This document shows, one piece after another, positions 55,075-58,757 of a stretch of 58,757 nt of DNA. Position 1 is the first letter of the stretch. The number at the start of each line of letters is the position of its first letter. The notes under the pieces were generated by a model. The model worked only from the letters and a program-made list of their open reading frames with translations. It made no database searches and was not told the DNA's origin. The DNA is taken from assembly GCA_028696165.1 (NCBI GenBank), contig JAQVHQ010000018.1, positions 1-58,757 of the forward strand, given 5' to 3'. Source of the stretch: Lachnospiraceae bacterium. Its GTDB lineage: Bacteria; Bacillota; Clostridia; Lachnospirales; Lachnospiraceae. A program made the translations under genes and the position numbers.

Positions 55075-56380
55075 AAGAAAACATATGAATTCAATACTTG
55101 CGGTGCTGCTGACATTTTCACTCTTATTAATGGGGTGCGGTGCTGCCAATGAAAGTTCGGCATCTGGTAATAAGACAGAGACTCCGGAAGTGTCGGCAGA
55201 GGATGAAAATAAGGATGCTTCAGAGGCAGAGAAAGCCACAGCGGATGAAGAAAGAACAGATGAATCAAAAGAGACGCAGGAAACAGCAGAAAAATCTGAT
55301 TCCTCATCCTATATGGTAGAAGCGGAAGATGCTCCAGAGATTGAGGGGCTGAGTGTTGAGGGACAGTTGAAGTTAGACTATGCAGAAGGCTTCGATGTTT
55401 ATTATTATGAAGGCGGCTACGCACTCATGGATGTCTATGACAGTGCACAATATATGATAGTTCCGGATGGGATGGAAGTACCGGAGAATATATCCGAAGA
55501 CACTATAGTTTTGCTGCAGCCGTTGGATAAGATATATCTGGCAGCAACCTCAGCTATGGCACTGTTCAGAGGTCTTGATTCTTTAGGCAATATCCGGCTT
55601 ACAGGAACGGAAAGTTCCGGATGGTACGTACAGGAAGCGGCAGAGGCTATGGATAATGGAGACATGCTTTTTGCAGGTAAGTACAGTGAACCGGATTATG
55701 AATTACTGGTAGATGAAAATTGTAATTTAGCCATAGAGTCGACGATGATTCTTCACTCCCCTAAGGTGCAGGAAATGATAGAAATGCTGGATATCCCGGT
55801 ATTTATAGACCATTCCAGTTATGAAACTCATCCTCTGGGCAGAACCGAATGGATTAAAGCCTACGGTGTGATGATGGATAAAGAAGAAGAGGCACAGACA
55901 TTTTTTGACAAGCAGGCAGAAGTAATAGAGCAATTAAAAGATTTTACCAACACAGAAAAAACGGTTGTTTTCTTCTACGTAAGTACAGATGGTTCCGTGG
56001 TGGTTCGTAAATCTGATGACTATATTCCGAAGATGATTGAAATCGCCGGAGGAAGGTATATCTTCGACAATCTCCAGAATGAAGAGAGTACAAGTGCATC
56101 CGTATCACTGACCATGGAAGAATTCTATGCAACAGCGGCTGATGCAGACTACATCATCTATAATGGAACCATTGACAATCCAATCAGCAGTGTAGATGAG
56201 TTGTTGGCAAAGAGCGAACTGTTTTCAGATTTTAAGGCAGTGAAAGAAGGAAATGTCTGGACCATAGGTAAAGATTTATATCAGGCAACAGACATTGTCG
56301 GCAATATGATTCTGGATGTAAATCACATGCTGACTGGTGAAAATTCGGATGAAATGACATTCCTGACAAAAGTAGACTAA
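55064..56380 (+). CDS. Corrinoid/iron-complex-type ABC transporter substrate-binding lipoprotein
   Basis: A 438-residue lipoprotein with lipobox LLLMGCG and a long acidic spacer. The binding part has the class III (BtuF/FhuD-like) plan: lobe 1 (about residues 90-255), a backbone helix that begins EWIKAYGVMMDKEEEAQTFFDK, and lobe 2 (about 290-430: KTVVFFYVSTDGSVVVRKSDDYIPKMIEIAGG, seen in pieces). The start overlaps the preceding gene by 11 bases; AAGGAAACGG lies upstream. It feeds the permease and ATPase that follow. The riboswitch makes a corrinoid the likely ligand; heme or a siderophore are alternatives. Confidence 0.86.
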   Translation: MNSRRKHMNSILAVLLTFSLLLMGCGAANESSASGNKTETPEVSAEDENKDASEAEKATADEERTDESKETQETAEKSDSSSYMVEAEDAPEIEGLSVEGQLKLDYAEGFDVYYYEGGYALMDVYDSAQYMIVPDGMEVPENISEDTIVLLQPLDKIYLAATSAMALFRGLDSLGNIRLTGTESSGWYVQEAAEAMDNGDMLFAGKYSEPDYELLVDENCNLAIESTMILHSPKVQEMIEMLDIPVFIDHSSYETHPLGRTEWIKAYGVMMDKEEEAQTFFDKQAEVIEQLKDFTNTEKTVVFFYVSTDGSVVVRKSDDYIPKMIEIAGGRYIFDNLQNEESTSASVSLTMEEFYATAADADYIIYNGTIDNPISSVDELLAKSELFSDFKAVKEGNVWTIGKDLYQATDIVGNMILDVNHMLTGENSDEMTFLTKVD

Positions 56381-56401
56381 TAATAAAGCAGAGGGAAAAT
56401 A

Positions 56402-57466
56402 ATGCAGAATGTACAGAATAGTTCCGGGGGAACTACAAGTTATCATACCGAAAATTTCAAGCGGAGAACACGATATTTTGTCGTGTTTTCCGTTTTGGTT
56501 ATCGTGTTTTGTATCGTTATTATCTTAAATATTAATACCGGGAATGTGAACATATCCATTCCAAAGATTTTAAAAATAATCTTTCTTCGTGCGGGCGAGG
56601 AGATGGAATACAATATCATATGGAAAATAAGACTTCCACGAATCCTTATGGCGGCAATTCTTGGAGGGGCGCTTTCTCTGGCTGGATTTTTACTGCAGAC
56701 TTTCTTCGAGAACCCCATTGCAGGCCCATTTGTTCTGGGAATTTCTTCAGGAGCAAAGATGGTAGTCGCATTGACTATGATTTATTTTATCGGCCACTTT
56801 AATGCAGTATCCTCTTACACATTGATTCTTGCAGCTTTTCTTGGATCGTTAATTTCCATAGGATTTATTTTACTTATTTCCAGAAGAATTAATCACATGG
56901 CTACGCTGCTGGTTGGCGGAATTATGATTGGTTATATCTGTTCGGCAATTACGGATTTTGTAGTTACTTTCGCTGAAGATTCGGATATCGTAAATCTGCA
57001 TGGCTGGTCGCAGGGAAGTTTTTCAGGAATGAATTGGAGCAATGTACAGATTACGGCAATTGTTATTGGTATTACACTGGTTCTGGTATTTTTTCTGTCA
57101 AAACCAATAGGGGCATATCAATTGGGAGAAGCTTATGCGCAGAGTATGGGAATTAACATTAAGGTCTTTAGGGTTGCCCTTATTTTATTGTCCAGCGTAC
57201 TGTCAGCTACGGTAACAGCGTTTGCAGGGCCTATATCATTTGTTGGAATTGCTGTTCCATTTCTTATAAAGCAGGCACTTAATACTGCCAGACCGCTGGT
57301 GGTGATTCCGGCAACTTTCCTGGGAGGTGCAGTATTTTGTATGATATGCGACTTGATTGCGAGGATGGCTTTTGCACCATTGGAGATGAATATCAGTACG
57401 GTTACCTCGATATTTGGTGCACCGGTAGTTATATTCATGATGTTAAGAAGAAAGCGGGTGAGATAG
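56402..57466 (+). CDS. FecCD/BtuC-family ABC transporter permease
   Basis: A 354-residue membrane permease with about ten segments. Family marks are RLPRILMAAILGGALSLAGFLLQTFFENPIAGPFVLGIS (in pieces) and the coupling region AFAGPISFVGIAVPFLIKQAL. It probably imports corrinoids as BtuC. AGAGGGA precedes the ATG, and the stop is directly followed by the ATPase start. Confidence 0.9.
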   Translation: MQNVQNSSGGTTSYHTENFKRRTRYFVVFSVLVIVFCIVIILNINTGNVNISIPKILKIIFLRAGEEMEYNIIWKIRLPRILMAAILGGALSLAGFLLQTFFENPIAGPFVLGISSGAKMVVALTMIYFIGHFNAVSSYTLILAAFLGSLISIGFILLISRRINHMATLLVGGIMIGYICSAITDFVVTFAEDSDIVNLHGWSQGSFSGMNWSNVQITAIVIGITLVLVFFLSKPIGAYQLGEAYAQSMGINIKVFRVALILLSSVLSATVTAFAGPISFVGIAVPFLIKQALNTARPLVVIPATFLGGAVFCMICDLIARMAFAPLEMNISTVTSIFGAPVVIFMMLRRKRVR

Positions 57467-58582
57467 ATGGAGAATTACTACCTTCAAATGAAAGATTTGT
57501 CCGTGGGATATAATGGAAATGCTTTAATTCATGATATCTGTATCGGGATAAAAAAGGGCGAAATAGTTACACTGATTGGACCAAATGGTTCGGGGAAATC
57601 TACGATATTAAAAAGTATCACCCGGCAATTGAAAATTTTAGGCGGACAAATTGTATTTAATCAGGAGAATCTTATGGGGCTGTCATACAAAGACCTGTCT
57701 ACGCAGATGGCGGTTGTACTTACAGACCGGATGAAACCGGAACTTATGACCTGTCATGATATCGTGGCAACCGGAAGATATCCCTATACAGGACGTCTGG
57801 GGATACTGACACAGGAGGATGAGGAAAAAGTAGAAGCGGCAATGGATGCAGTTCATGCCAGACAATTGGGCAACAGACCATTTGATGCTATCAGTGATGG
57901 GCAGAGGCAGCGTGTTCTTCTGGCAAGGGCAATCTGTCAGGAACCGGATATTATTGTTCTGGATGAGCCGACTTCTTTTCTGGATGTACGTTATAAGCTG
58001 GAGCTTTTGTCTATTTTAAGAGAGATGGCAAAGAGTAAACTGATTACTGTTATTATGTCACTGCATGAGATAGACCTGGCACAGAAGGTTGCGGATAAGA
58101 TTATCTGTGTGAAGGGAGATACTATTTTTCAATACGGGCTTCCAGAAGATGTATTCAAGGAAGAGACAATCAGGGATTTGTATGAGATAGATAATGGTTA
58201 CTTTGATCCATGCTTTGGCAGTATTGAACTGCCTAAAATAGAAGGGGAACCGGAAGTGTTTGTAATGTCTGCGGCGGGGTCAGGAATCCCTGTTTATCGT
58301 AAACTGCAAAAAAGTGGAATTCCGTTTGCAGCAGGAATCATATATGAAAATGATATGGATTATCAATTGGCACGGTTGTTAGCAGCAGAGGTGGTCACAG
58401 AAAAACCATTTTGTGAAATAGGGGAATACTCTTATGCAAGAGCTCTTCATCTCATAAAAAAATGTGGAAAAGTCATTGATGCAGGGGTAATGATTGGTAC
58501 ATGTAACAGCAAAATGGAGGAATTGAAGAAAACAGCACAGAATTTAGGGAAATTACAAGTCGAAAGAATGGTTCATCTATAA
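57467..58582 (+). CDS. BtuD/FecE-family ABC transporter ATPase with C-terminal extension
   Basis: ATPase for the importer. Walker A GPNGSGKST, the signature ISDGQRQRVLLARA (SDGQ where most have SGGQ), and Walker B IIVLDEPTSFLD are clear. At 371 residues it is about 115 longer than a basic BtuD. The extra part (about residues 255-371: VFVMSAAGSGIPVYRKLQKSG, AAGIIYENDMDYQLARLLA, VIDAGVMIGTCNSKMEELK) reads like a small alpha/beta domain and may regulate transport or sense a ligand. Immediately follows the permease. Confidence 0.9.
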   Translation: MENYYLQMKDLSVGYNGNALIHDICIGIKKGEIVTLIGPNGSGKSTILKSITRQLKILGGQIVFNQENLMGLSYKDLSTQMAVVLTDRMKPELMTCHDIVATGRYPYTGRLGILTQEDEEKVEAAMDAVHARQLGNRPFDAISDGQRQRVLLARAICQEPDIIVLDEPTSFLDVRYKLELLSILREMAKSKLITVIMSLHEIDLAQKVADKIICVKGDTIFQYGLPEDVFKEETIRDLYEIDNGYFDPCFGSIELPKIEGEPEVFVMSAAGSGIPVYRKLQKSGIPFAAGIIYENDMDYQLARLLAAEVVTEKPFCEIGEYSYARALHLIKKCGKVIDAGVMIGTCNSKMEELKKTAQNLGKLQVERMVHL

Positions 58583-58673
58583 GAATGCGGTATCCGGAAA
58601 ATATATAGCAAAATGTATCTGCGAAATTATCGCTAGCGTAAAATTTTATTCGGATAATGGAAAATAAATAAAA

Positions 58674-58743
58674 AGAGAACACCAACTTTGTGATAAAGTA
58701 TTAAGCGACTAAACCAATACGGTGACAAAGAAAGGTGTTCTCT
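58674..58743. repeat. Inverted repeat ending at a start codon, possible IS end
   Basis: AGAGAACACC (58674-58683) pairs with GGTGTTCTCT (58734-58743), with a further CTTTGT/ACAAAG pair inside. The right arm covers the AAAGG ribosome site and abuts ATG 58744. This design, where run-in transcription would hide the ribosome site, is known in insertion sequences. The element continues past the window. Confidence 0.45.
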
Positions 58744-58757
58744 ATGTATAACAGTAT
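58744..58757 (+). CDS. Partial ORF at window edge (possible transposase start)
   Basis: Only ATG and three further codons (MYNS) are visible. AAAGG lies 8 bases upstream. The call rests on the adjoining inverted repeat alone. Confidence 0.25.

Overview
The window looks like a chromosomal stretch from a low-to-mid GC anaerobic Firmicute of the family Lachnospiraceae. A gut genus such as Blautia or a close relative is my best guess, inferred from gene content and protein style and not proven. Supporting signs are strong AGGAGG-type ribosome binding sites, Gram-positive lipoproteins and a TGD-type wall anchor, an anaerobic (cbi) cobalamin pathway, and a lacto-N-biose/galacto-N-biose phosphorylase pathway. 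No rRNA, tRNA or CRISPR array was seen.

Layout. 1-9.2 kb: a hybrid sensor kinase, an IS200/IS605 element (tnpA, tnpB and a probable omega RNA), a GH120 beta-xylosidase, a convergent SGNH hydrolase, and a Na/phosphate cotransporter. 9.2-11 kb: an unusual non-coding stretch (a 242-bp Y-shaped inverted repeat and an array of 35-bp palindromes), a MarR regulator, then a promoter and cobalamin riboswitch. 11-27.3 kb: a 16-gene cobalamin operon (cbiD-L-F-G-H-JET-A, cobT-U-S, a cobU-like gene, cobC, cbiB, cobD, cbiP, cbiC). It covers corrin ring methylation, amidation, aminopropanol attachment and lower-ligand assembly. The cobalt chelatase, the sirohydrochlorin genes and the adenosyltransferase are not in the window. 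27.3-28.26 kb: a repeat-only region with six exact-period 53-bp units, more palindromes and a dispersed repeat. 28.26-46.45 kb: amino-sugar and lacto-N-biose use (nagB-nagA-DUF5107 on the minus strand; GH112 phosphorylase, ABC importer, sugar-nucleotidyltransferase and nahK on the plus strand, with an AraC regulator). This is split by a two-component system with four uncharacterised exported proteins and a truncated traX-like remnant. 46.45-46.85 kb: another copy of the dispersed repeat and palindrome array. 46.8-58.6 kb: a consensus promoter, a second cobalamin riboswitch, two giant exported proteins, a lipoprotein binding protein, a FecCD permease and an ATPase. At the right edge an inverted repeat sits directly before a start codon.

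How it fits together. One B12 riboswitch controls synthesis and the second controls what I infer to be surface capture and import of corrinoids. The second locus is the most interesting candidate system. A 1595-residue wall-anchored protein carries duplicated beta-sandwich modules. A secreted 947-residue protein carries similar modules and ends in a single lobe of a periplasmic-type binding protein, which is paralogous to the first lobe of the lipoprotein encoded next to it. This suggests a relay from wall to membrane for corrinoids in a Gram-positive cell. The second striking feature is the family of 35-bp GRGGCA...TGCCYC palindromes at three loci, often spaced 52-53 or 71 bp apart.
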